A DNA stretch of 18,468 bases from positions 1-18,468 of the forward strand of contig QQUM01000033.1 of the NCBI GenBank assembly GCA_008501545.1, written 5' to 3'. This DNA is from Calditrichota bacterium. GTDB lineage: Bacteria > Zhuqueibacterota > Zhuqueibacteria > Zhuqueibacterales > Geothermadaptataceae. Position numbers and translations under genes: made by a program. The notes under the pieces were generated by a model. That model had not been told where the DNA came from. It ran no database searches and saw only the letters and a list, made by a program, of their open reading frames with translations. Shown here in pieces: positions 6,971 through 13,982 of the stretch. Positions within the stretch are counted from its first letter, which is position 1, and each line of letters starts with the position of its first letter.

Positions 6971-7669
6971 TTAGAACTTTTTCTTCGCTTCTAAAATGGC
7001 GTTTCGCATTTCATTCCAGGACGCTTCCGCACCACGCTTGACATCCTTCCAGGCGCCAGAACTGGCATCGCGGAGTTCTCTAAGTTTATTTTGTGCATCT
7101 TCAGAATGTTTTTTCAGCGCATTTATTTCTTCCTGGTATCGCTCCTTCGCGTCGTCTTTGACCTGACCAGCCGTTTGCTGCAGCGTGGCGATGTCTTCAT
7201 TCCATTCTTTTAACTGGGCTGAAAGTTTATCAATATATTCATTACGTTTTTCCACAGTATCGCTTCCTTTGATCAATTCAATTTTTTCAGTTTCTTCCTG
7301 TTTGCGGTCGATTTCTTCAATGAGTGCGGAAATGGAATTAAACTGCTCGCTGAAGAACGATTTTACATTATCAATCTTGTCCGCATCCCGGTAGCTGTAG
7401 AGTTTTTCTCCGAGTACCTGGTATTCTTTGTCACGTGCGCTCTGTAAATTATGGATCTGAACTTTCAGCTTAGCCAGATTTGTCGCACTACCAGTGAATT
7501 CTGCAGCGATGTTGAAACCGGTTTTGACCACCTGTGCACTTTTTTGTGCGAACTGGCCAATTTTTTCTCCAAAAGCATTCTCCTGACCATTGCTTGAATT
7601 TAAATCTTCGTTTCTGTTATTTTCAGGCTGTGGGTTTGGATTTTTTGAATCATTGATTTCCTGTGACAT
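6971..7669 (-). CDS. Coiled-coil stress-type protein (sll1863-like)
   Basis: A 232-residue soluble protein with no signal peptide. Residues 1-33 are polar and probably disordered (rich in N, Q, E and S). Residues 35-70 are amphipathic helix, and about 75-232 are long coiled coil. The C-terminal part ('QLKEWNEDIATLQ...DAKERYQEEINALKKH...KLRELRDASSGAWKDVKRG...SWNEMRNAI', about 151-225) matches the repeat plan of the cyanobacterial sll1863-type stress-response coiled-coil family, which has similar 'W.DLK.G...AW..L' endings. Molecular function in that family is not settled; it may act as a structural or chaperone-like helix bundle. The start is well supported: GAGGAG (7681-7676 on the minus strand) is 6 bases from ATG 7669. 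It lies 54 bases downstream of the small membrane-protein gene and is probably co-transcribed with it. Confidence 0.72.
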   Translation of the reverse strand: MSQEINDSKNPNPQPENNRNEDLNSSNGQENAFGEKIGQFAQKSAQVVKTGFNIAAEFTGSATNLAKLKVQIHNLQSARDKEYQVLGEKLYSYRDADKIDNVKSFFSEQFNSISALIEEIDRKQEETEKIELIKGSDTVEKRNEYIDKLSAQLKEWNEDIATLQQTAGQVKDDAKERYQEEINALKKHSEDAQNKLRELRDASSGAWKDVKRGAEASWNEMRNAILEAKKKF

Positions 7670-7723
7670 GTTTCGCTCCTCATTTTAATGTTCATCCATT
7701 GAAAAAAAATACGGCGATGCAGT

Positions 7724-7957
7724 TCATGAATCCTCGATTTGTTTTGAAATATGTTCGGCTTTCCTTGCCAGCATCGGGTAGCGATCTTTAATTTTTTCCA
7801 AAATCTTCCTGAAAAATGGCACATCTGGCGAAAGCAGCGCAATACCTGTTGCTAAAAACAAGATGCCTTGCAGCACTGGCAAAACAAGCCCGACAATACC
7901 AAGTCCGACAAACAGCCAACCAAAAAAAATTCGAAAAATTCGCTTTGCAATGGGCAT
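7724..7957 (-). CDS. Small two-helix membrane protein (PGPGW/DUF454-like)
   Basis: A 77-residue inner-membrane protein. Two hydrophobic helices are packed close together (about 9-27 and 29-43) around 'GLGIVGLVLPVLQGILFLATGIALLS', which resembles the 'GL.LPVLPG...L..G' core of the PGPGW and DUF454/YbaN-type small membrane proteins, although the second proline is replaced by glutamine. It is followed by a basic amphipathic helix ('FFRKILEKIKDRYPML'). The role of these families is unknown. It is the promoter-proximal gene of a two-gene minus-strand unit with the coiled-coil protein, which suggests an envelope-stress or general-stress setting. No clear ribosome site precedes the ATG at 7957. Confidence 0.65.
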   Translation of the reverse strand: MPIAKRIFRIFFGWLFVGLGIVGLVLPVLQGILFLATGIALLSPDVPFFRKILEKIKDRYPMLARKAEHISKQIEDS

Positions 7958-7985
7958 AATCTAAAAAAACTGTATCCGTTGTCTA

Positions 7986-8014
7986 ATTATATGAAATCGA
8001 TTCTGGTTTGCGAA
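7986..8014 (-). promoter_or_regulatory. Candidate promoter for the 7957-6971 unit
   Basis: Read on the minus strand, TTCGCA (8014-8009) and TATAAT (7991-7986) are separated by 17 bases and sit about 30 bases before the ATG at 7957. The -10 is a perfect sigma-70 match and the -35 matches 4 of 6. Whether this organism uses that consensus is not known. Confidence 0.4.
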
Positions 8015-8234
8015 AAGGACATCCACTGTACTGTGCCTGTTTTTACCGGTTGGCACCGAATTCCTTAGCATGTAAACGTAAACCTATGGGCATTCTGTTT
8101 CATTAAATATTATCATAACAGCTTGGATCGATGTTTAAAATGGATTTTAGAGGGAATAACAGGTTTTTTCAGCGTGAGAACTGGAGTCTTGTAACATGCT
8201 CGCTTTTAGCATGAAGGAAGTAAAAAGTCTAGAC

Positions 8235-8267
8235 AAATTAAACAGCCACGAGATTCCCCGTGGCTGT
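8235..8267 (-). terminator. Terminator after the cyclophilin gene
   Basis: ACAGCCACG (8242-8250) pairs with CGTGGCTGT (8259-8267), a perfect 9-bp GC-rich stem with an 8-base loop. On the minus strand it is followed by TTTAATTTG, an imperfect T-run. It lies about 40 bases beyond the cyclophilin stop, in the right place and orientation. Confidence 0.7.
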
Positions 8268-8307
8268 ATTGATGATATAAAGTTGTATGATCCTGGAAAG
8301 TTGACGA

Positions 8308-8793
8308 TCACACTTCCTCGATCGTAACACGATTCATCACATCACCTTGCTGAATGGAGTCGACGATGACCTGGCTGCTGGTGACCTTGCCAAAGACTGT
8401 GTGGCGGCCATCCAAATGCGGTTGCGGGCCGTGGGTGATGAAGAATTGACTGCCGTTGGTGTTTGGCCCGGCATTGGCCATAGAAATAATCCCGGTTTCG
8501 TGCACGAGCGGATTGCCGTCGAATTCATCCTTAAAATCATAACCCGGGCCGCCCATACCAGTTCCTGTTGGATCGCCGCCCTGAATCATGAAATTTTGAA
8601 TAACGCGATGAAAAGAAACGCCATCGTAAAAACCCTCACGGGCAAGAAAGACAAAATTATTCACCGTATTCGGCGCATGTTGTGGTGCCAGTTCGACGAC
8701 AATATCGCCTTTGTCTGTCTCAATGGTGGCTTTATATTTTTTTTTCGTATCGATTTGCATTTCAGGACTTGATTCCCACTGTTTGATGCTCAT
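8308..8793 (-). CDS. Cyclophilin-type peptidyl-prolyl isomerase
   Basis: A 161-residue peptidyl-prolyl cis-trans isomerase that speeds proline isomerisation during protein folding. The core motifs are present: '[16 protein letters not shown]' (60-75, with catalytic Arg63, Phe68 and Gln71), 'NGSQFFIT' (113-120) and '[10 protein letters not shown]' (126-135). The cyclosporin-contact tryptophan of human cyclophilin A is His126 here, as in many bacterial enzymes; His131 occupies the usual pocket-histidine place. No signal peptide is present, so it is cytoplasmic. The start at 8793 is chosen because AGAGGT precedes it at 4 bases and a candidate promoter lies at 8840-8868; the longer frame back to 8868 would overlap that promoter. 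The first 18 residues are a short non-conserved extension. It is flanked by its own promoter and terminator, so it is probably monocistronic. Confidence 0.95.
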   Translation of the reverse strand: MSIKQWESSPEMQIDTKKKYKATIETDKGDIVVELAPQHAPNTVNNFVFLAREGFYDGVSFHRVIQNFMIQGGDPTGTGMGGPGYDFKDEFDGNPLVHETGIISMANAGPNTNGSQFFITHGPQPHLDGRHTVFGKVTSSQVIVDSIQQGDVMNRVTIEEV

Positions 8794-8839
8794 GGTTACC
8801 TCTTGATTGTGCATGATTAAATTTTTCGAAAAGTCGTGC

Positions 8840-8868
8840 AATATAGCGTGAAAAGCACTGGGATACAA
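8840..8868 (-). promoter_or_regulatory. Candidate promoter for the cyclophilin gene
   Basis: On the minus strand TTGTAT (8868-8863) and TATATT (8845-8840) are spaced by 17 bases, and translation would begin about 45 bases downstream at 8793. The -10 matches 5 of 6 and the -35 matches 3 of 6 of the sigma-70 consensus. Confidence 0.4.
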
Positions 8869-8904
8869 GTTTTGAATTGGAAATATTCCATTTATCAGAC
8901 TTGC

Positions 8905-10932
8905 TTATTGCAATTTAATGCATCGACGAATTTGTGTGTGTCCACCCATTGAGATTTGTATGAAGTAGACGCCATTTTCCAAATTTTTCGGATGCCAGGT
9001 TAGCTTGTGTAATCCTTTCTTCCTGTGGCCTTTGAATACGCAGGCGACTGTTTGTCCTAAAATATTGAATGCCTGGATTTCAGTAATCCCATTTTCAGGC
9101 TGGATGAATTCAATTGTTGCGGTTGAGCCAATGGGATTGGGGTAGATGGGATAAAAAATGAGATTGTCATTCGATAGCAATGTCTGTTCAACCGATGTCA
9201 CATTGGTGCACTGATTTTCGATGATCATGACAAAATTCTTGAGGGGATACGCCTCGCGTTCTGTCGGCAGGGGAACGGTAAAATAGTGTAAATAGACATT
9301 CATATAGGTAATTGGTGAATATAAATCCTGACCATTTTGAATTGCGAAATTATTGCAGATCACATTTTTCCCCCCTTGCTCCCTTGAAAAAAATGGCACA
9401 CCGAGTTCATTTGCGAGGCCTCCACCATCATGTGCCTTGTTATTACGGATGGTCACGTTTTCAAAACGCGCATTTGCTTTCTCAAGATAGACGCCGCCAC
9501 CCTGGCTTTGCGCTGAATTTTTCGTAATAATTAAATTTTGAAAAAGAACAGATATATCATTTGAAGCAAATGTGTTTTTAAAACATATGCCACCCCCATC
9601 GTCCGCAGAACCTTTTGTTAAGGTCATATCGCTGATTTGGACACCCTCTATATTTTCCAGCCGAAAAAGTGGACTCTGATTGTTGCCGTCAAGAATAGTT
9701 ACACCAGCAGATACGCCCCGCAGTGTAACATGGTCAGGAACAAAAAGCGGCCACCCGTTCTTGTTTTCAGCAGCAAGAAAGCGTTTTGCAGGTAAGTGAA
9801 TGATCGCTGGATTGCCTGTGTCTGCGTAAACGCTTGCCAGGGCTGCATCGATTGTTTCGAATTTTCCTGTATTTTTTGCTTCCGCCGGCGTCGCCGCCAC
9901 ATGCAATTCACCGCCAAATTGTCTTTTTTTCCCATGCGTGATATCAAAATTTATCATGGAGAGGATGGATGCATAATAACTTGTTGGTTGTGCAACCGTG
10001 AATGTATCCAGATGGGCGGTAAGAATGACATTTGTAAAAATATCTTTAAATATTTTCGCCGAATTATCGAAGATGTTGTTTCTGTTCCTGGAATCGAAAA
10101 CCAATGATGATTCGCGGCAAAAAATCCCGCCGGCATATTCCGTCGCAGCGTTCTTTATGATATCATTGTTTATTAACTCGATGGAGCCGTTTTGCAAGGC
10201 TACGCCTCCACCACTGGCTGCGGTATTTGTTGAAATGGTTGTATTATTCACCATGGAATTTTTGTTGCCACTGACATAAATACCACCACCTTTGCCTGCA
10301 GCGTGGTTGTTTTCAATGGTTGAATCAATTATGCGAAACTGTCCATCTCCGGTGCACGACACCCCCCCGCCGTTCGTTGAACTGCTGTTTTCAGTTATCG
10401 TACAATTTTCAATTCTGGGATTTGAGTTGCCGGTAATTGCGATTGCACCGCCTTCTCCCAGGGACTGGTTCCCCTCCAAATGCACATTGCGAATTATGGG
10501 AGATGCATCCCTACATAAAATTCCACCACCATCCTTTGCACTGCTATTGTCTGAGAGAAGAAGTGAGGAAAGCAGCGGACTGGCGCCATCACACAGAATG
10601 GCGCCACCTGTAGCATTTTCGATAGAAAAATACCGAAATTCACAACTATCCGCACCAGAACCGGAAAAGATGATAAGACGATCGGTATGGCCATTTTGGG
10701 TTTTAATTGTTGTAGGATGAACGCCATCTGTTGAACCGAAAATAACAAGGCGTTTTTGGATGAGGAGCGATTCCTGAAAATCGCCTGTACCAACTAAAAC
10801 AGTGTCACCCGTACTGGCTGCATCGACGGCTTCCTGTATAGATTGAACATCAGTGGGCACGAAAATAATTTTCGCATTTACTTGCGATAACAACCACAGG
10901 ACAAGGAAGGCTGGGGTAAGGAAGGCACGCAT
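8905..10932 (-). CDS. Secreted two-lobed beta-helix protein, T9SS tail
   Basis: A 675-residue exported protein. Residues 1-20 are a signal peptide ending in V-N-A. Lobe 1 (about 25-330) is a right-handed parallel beta-helix of about 25-residue turns marked by GGG or GG at 135, 160, 188, 215, 241 and 268, with 'SP.I.N' and 'IENN.A' turns. Lobe 2 (about 344-575) starts with a DUF1565-like 'FETIDAALA...' entry and repeats GGG at 446, 478 and 503. Each lobe ends in a similar cap: 'NNIFDNSA..FKDIF.N..L..HLDTFTVAQPT' (285-316) and 'KNVICNNFAIQNGQDLY...YLHYFTVPLPT' (522-557). Residues 594-675 are a T9SS type A sorting domain (YPNP at 597, 'NILGQTV', 'GLHKLTW', 'NGVYFIQI'). It is probably surface-attached or released, and could bind or cut polysaccharide, but no catalytic residues are evident. 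AGGAT precedes the ATG at 6 bases. Confidence 0.9.
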   Translation of the reverse strand: MRAFLTPAFLVLWLLSQVNAKIIFVPTDVQSIQEAVDAASTGDTVLVGTGDFQESLLIQKRLVIFGSTDGVHPTTIKTQNGHTDRLIIFSGSGADSCEFRYFSIENATGGAILCDGASPLLSSLLLSDNSSAKDGGGILCRDASPIIRNVHLEGNQSLGEGGAIAITGNSNPRIENCTITENSSSTNGGGVSCTGDGQFRIIDSTIENNHAAGKGGGIYVSGNKNSMVNNTTISTNTAASGGGVALQNGSIELINNDIIKNAATEYAGGIFCRESSLVFDSRNRNNIFDNSAKIFKDIFTNVILTAHLDTFTVAQPTSYYASILSMINFDITHGKKRQFGGELHVAATPAEAKNTGKFETIDAALASVYADTGNPAIIHLPAKRFLAAENKNGWPLFVPDHVTLRGVSAGVTILDGNNQSPLFRLENIEGVQISDMTLTKGSADDGGGICFKNTFASNDISVLFQNLIITKNSAQSQGGGVYLEKANARFENVTIRNNKAHDGGGLANELGVPFFSREQGGKNVICNNFAIQNGQDLYSPITYMNVYLHYFTVPLPTEREAYPLKNFVMIIENQCTNVTSVEQTLLSNDNLIFYPIYPNPIGSTATIEFIQPENGITEIQAFNILGQTVACVFKGHRKKGLHKLTWHPKNLENGVYFIQISMGGHTQIRRCIKLQ

Positions 10933-11019
10933 TATATCATCCTAATTAAACGTACATAAATTTCCTTCTTCAGGAGTAATTTATCAGGATGTTTTGCGGG
11001 GGTATTTCAGTGTTGAGAG

Positions 11020-11078
11020 AAGGAGGTCGCATGTTGACTTACGATATAAGTAGCAATTATTCAAGAAAATTCTCATAA
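11020..11078 (+). CDS. Possible 15-codon leader ORF
   Basis: A near-perfect ribosome site AAGGAGGT (11020-11027) lies 3 bases before ATG 11031, which opens a 15-codon frame (MLTYDISSNYSRKFS) ending in TAA at 11076-11078. It lies between divergent genes and 150 bases before the FAD-protein gene. It has no run of identical codons that would suggest classical attenuation and no obvious hairpin directly after it. It may be a leader peptide, a small protein or chance; the spacing is shorter than ideal. The coordinates include the ribosome site. Confidence 0.25.
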
Positions 11079-11114
11079 AATTTCATGCAGGATTCAGGAT
11101 AGAGATGGAATTTC

Positions 11115-11157
11115 TTTTCAAATGAAAACAGGATAAAATAAATCGCATCTATGCGAT
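11115..11157. promoter_or_regulatory. Two palindromes before the FAD-protein gene
   Basis: TTTTCA-AA-TGAAAA (11115-11128) and ATCGCAT-CT-ATGCGAT (11142-11157) are perfect inverted repeats with 2-base centres, 13 bases apart. They lie 70-115 bases before ATG 11229. Such short-centred repeats are typical of dimer repressor operators, and no T-run follows either. The regulator is unknown. Confidence 0.3.
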
Positions 11158-11228
11158 GATTTTCGTATTATGCTCAACTTAATTGGGATAGGAACAAGAA
11201 CATGAACCAGTCGATATAGAAAAAGAAA

Positions 11229-12785
11229 ATGATAAAAATTGTTGAAATCAAGTGCACACCAGCCGAGGAACGGGATGATACAGCTATACAGCAATTGGCT
11301 GCTGCTGCAAGCGGTGTCGGTATCGAAGACATCGATACCGTGCAGAAACTGCGACGTTCCATTGATGCGCGTAGCAAATGGCCGCAGTACGTTTTGCGAT
11401 TACAAGTATTTATCGGTGAAGAACCGAAGCCGGAACCGTGTTTTCTCTCCGGATTGGCGCCGGTTGATAGCGGCAAGAAAGTCGTCATTGTCGGCGCCGG
11501 GCCAGCCGGCTATTTTGCTGCGCTTGAGCTGATTAAAGCCAAAATAAAACCCGTGGTTCTCGATCGTGGGAAAGATGTCCAGACACGCCGCCGCGACTTG
11601 CGCCTGATTCAACAGCACAGTCTAGTGAATCCGGATTCCAATTATTGTTTCGGTGAGGGTGGAGCCGGCACGTATTCGGATGGCAAACTCTACACCGGTT
11701 CAAAAAAACGCGGGCCTGTGAAAGATATTTTGCAGATACTCGTAGAGCACGGGGCAAATCCCGAAATCCTTTTCGATGCCCATCCGCACATCGGCTCCAA
11801 CAGATTGCCCGAGATTATTGCTGCCATCCGCGAGACAATTCAGAAATTTGGTGGCGAAATTCATTTTGAATCCAAGGTCACGGATTTCCTCATTGAAAAT
11901 AACTTGTGCAAAGGTGTCGTTGCCAATAACGATGTTGAATACACGGGCGATGCTGTCATCCTGGCGACTGGGCATTCGGCGCGGGATATTTTCCATCTCC
12001 TGGAAAAAAAGAAAATTCAGATACAGGCCAAACCATTTGCGATGGGGATTCGAGTTGAACACCCGCAGGCAATAATTGATCAGATGCAGTACCACCAGAA
12101 TCCACGCAATCCGCTTCTTCCCGCAGCGAGTTATAAAATAGTGACACACAAGGATGGGCGTGCCGTATTTTCGTTTTGTATGTGCCCGGGAGGACTTATC
12201 GTCCCGGCTGCTACAGCTCCTGGTGAAATTGTTCTCAACGGAATGTCAATGGCGAAGCGGGATTCCAGGTTTGCAAATTCAGGGATTGTGGTGGCCATTG
12301 AGCCCGAAGATGCGGTGCAATTTGCTGAATACGGCGAGCTACGTTGTTTGTATTACCAACGTGACCTGGAACAAAAGATTTTCAAAGCAGGTGATGGCTC
12401 CCAACGGGCTCCTGCGCAACGTATGCCAGACTTTGTCGAAGGCAAGCTTTCATCCGACCTCGCGCCGGCATCCTATATTCCCGGTATTTACAGTGCTCCA
12501 TTGCAGGAAATGTTACCCAAACATATTTCGCAGCGACTTCAAAGTGCTTTTCAGGAATTCGGTAAAAAATACCGTGGCTACTTTACTGCTGAAGCCAATC
12601 TCGTCGGCGTGGAATCGCGCACCAGTTCGCCAATTCGTATTCCGCGGGATCGTGAAAAATTCACCCATGTTGATATCGCAAAATTATATCCTGCCGGCGA
12701 AGGCGCGGGATATGCAGGCGGTATCGTATCTGCAGCATTGGATGGGCAGGCTGTTGCACGTGCGCTTGTTGTGAACGAATATTAA
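11229..12785 (+). CDS. FAD-dependent dehydrogenase-like protein (COG2509 type)
   Basis: A 518-residue cytoplasmic flavoprotein. A short N-terminal region (1-82), typical of this family, precedes the dinucleotide fold 'KKVVIVGAGPAGYFAALEL' (83-101, GAGPAG at 89-94) with the ribose-binding acidic residue in 'VVLDRG' (about 108-113). The family hallmark 'FGEGGAGTYSDGKLYT' follows at about 141-156, then 'ATGHSARDIF' and a C-terminal 'YPAGEGAGYAGGIVSAALDG' FAD-closing motif. These match the COG2509 group of uncharacterised FAD-dependent dehydrogenases; length is as expected. The substrate is unknown. The ATG at 11229 has only a weak A-rich leader. The MFS gene begins 3 bases after its stop, so the pair is an operon, and the transporter may move the enzyme's substrate or product (inference). 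Upstream are two palindromes and a possible micro-ORF. Confidence 0.85.
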   Translation: MIKIVEIKCTPAEERDDTAIQQLAAAASGVGIEDIDTVQKLRRSIDARSKWPQYVLRLQVFIGEEPKPEPCFLSGLAPVDSGKKVVIVGAGPAGYFAALELIKAKIKPVVLDRGKDVQTRRRDLRLIQQHSLVNPDSNYCFGEGGAGTYSDGKLYTGSKKRGPVKDILQILVEHGANPEILFDAHPHIGSNRLPEIIAAIRETIQKFGGEIHFESKVTDFLIENNLCKGVVANNDVEYTGDAVILATGHSARDIFHLLEKKKIQIQAKPFAMGIRVEHPQAIIDQMQYHQNPRNPLLPAASYKIVTHKDGRAVFSFCMCPGGLIVPAATAPGEIVLNGMSMAKRDSRFANSGIVVAIEPEDAVQFAEYGELRCLYYQRDLEQKIFKAGDGSQRAPAQRMPDFVEGKLSSDLAPASYIPGIYSAPLQEMLPKHISQRLQSAFQEFGKKYRGYFTAEANLVGVESRTSSPIRIPRDREKFTHVDIAKLYPAGEGAGYAGGIVSAALDGQAVARALVVNEY

Positions 12786-12788
12786 GCC

Positions 12789-13982
12789 ATGAAGAAATCT
12801 CTTTTCACATTTCAGTTTATTTTACTCTGTCTCAGCGGATCGCTCTTTTTCTCGAGCTTTAACATGCTGATCCCTGAATTGCCTGCTTACCTGGCCAGTA
12901 TGGGAGGCGAAAAATACATCGGATACATCATCTCACTTTTTACAGTAACCGCAGGCCTCTCCCGTCCGTTTAGTGGGAAACTGGCAGATACAATCGGCCG
13001 TGTTCCAGTGATGCTTGTCGGTGCCTTTGTTTGTGTGATTTGCGGATTCCTCTATCCCCTGACCAATTCTGTTTTGGCCTTGCTGGCATTGCGGCTAATG
13101 CATGGATTTTCAACCGGATTCAAGCCAACAGGCACGGCGGCTTATGTGGCGGATATCGTTCCGGATGATCGCCGTGGTGAAGCCATGGGAGTGTTAGGTT
13201 TTTTTAGTAGTATCGGCATTGCACTGGGGCCGCTGATTGGCAGTATGATTACACAGCGCTGGGGCATTGATGTGATGTTTTTTACCTCATCCGCCTTTGC
13301 TTTTTTAAGTGTTTTCATCCTTTTTCACATGAAGGAAACCCTGCCGGGCAAACACCGGTTTCGTCCCGGTATGCTACGAATCCATGTATACGATATTTAC
13401 ACCCACCGTGTCTTGCCCGCAGCGATTGTCATGCTGTTTACAGTCTATGGATTTGGGGTTGTCCTGACAATTACGCCGGATTTAAGCGATCATCTTGAGG
13501 TCAGTAATAAAGGTATATTTTTCAGCTACTTTACATTAGCCTCTCTTTTTGTGCGCATTTTTATGGGCAAGATGTCGGATAAATTCGGCAGGGAACCAGT
13601 GATTTTGATCAATATCGTTGGGACGACATGTGCATTTATTTTTATTGCATTTGCGGATACTGAACTTAAATTTATACTCGGCGCTTTAATGTTGGGTACG
13701 AGTGTCGGTGGGTTAACGCCTGCGGTCTTTGCCTGGGCGATAGATCTGAGCGATAAAAATTTGTTGGGCCGTTCCATGGCGACGCTCTATATTGCCCTGG
13801 AAATTGGCATAGGTGTCGGGGCATGGCTCACAGGGTATATCTACCAGGGCCATATTGAAAATGTCAAGTATGTGTTCGGTCTCGCAGCGATGGTGACGAT
13901 GATCGCGTTCTTCTATCTGATAATTCATATGATAAACGGAAAACGGATTAATTTAAATGAGCTCGCTGAAAGAAAGATATGA
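12789..13982 (+). CDS. Major facilitator superfamily transporter
   Basis: A 397-residue inner-membrane transporter with about twelve hydrophobic helices and no large soluble domain. The MFS motif A appears after helix 2 as 'GKLADTIGR' (63-71) and again in the second half as 'GKMSDKFGR' (near residue 260), showing the usual two-fold repeat. The 'LRLMHGFSTGFKPTGTAAYVADIVP..RRGEAMG' region (helix 4 to loop 4-5) resembles drug or small-molecule exporters of the DHA1/YfcJ-like kind. The substrate cannot be read from the sequence. The ATG has no ribosome site and lies 3 bases after the FAD-protein stop, which suggests translational coupling. Its 3' end overlaps or abuts the next gene. Confidence 0.92.
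   Translation: MKKSLFTFQFILLCLSGSLFFSSFNMLIPELPAYLASMGGEKYIGYIISLFTVTAGLSRPFSGKLADTIGRVPVMLVGAFVCVICGFLYPLTNSVLALLALRLMHGFSTGFKPTGTAAYVADIVPDDRRGEAMGVLGFFSSIGIALGPLIGSMITQRWGIDVMFFTSSAFAFLSVFILFHMKETLPGKHRFRPGMLRIHVYDIYTHRVLPAAIVMLFTVYGFGVVLTITPDLSDHLEVSNKGIFFSYFTLASLFVRIFMGKMSDKFGREPVILINIVGTTCAFIFIAFADTELKFILGALMLGTSVGGLTPAVFAWAIDLSDKNLLGRSMATLYIALEIGIGVGAWLTGYIYQGHIENVKYVFGLAAMVTMIAFFYLIIHMINGKRINLNELAERKI

Larger units (their letters stand above)
7958..8307. other. 350-base intergenic stretch
   Basis: No gene is supported in this stretch. It holds the candidate promoter at 7986-8014, a small inverted repeat CATGCT/AGCATG (8195-8200 and 8208-8213, 7-base loop) and the terminator hairpin at 8242-8267. 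Short frames in it have no ribosome site or coding-like composition. Confidence 0.6.

Noticed and set aside
8794..8868. N-terminal extension of the cyclophilin
   Set aside because: A candidate promoter lies inside it and ATG 8793 has its own ribosome site; the extension has no conserved features.
9400..10560. Repeated GGG-coding stretches looking like DNA repeats
   Set aside because: They are diverged turns of a beta-helix protein, not nucleotide repeats or a CRISPR array.
9796..10720. Long plus-strand open frames opposite the beta-helix gene
   Set aside because: They are antisense shadows of a well-supported protein, without ribosome sites or recognisable domains.
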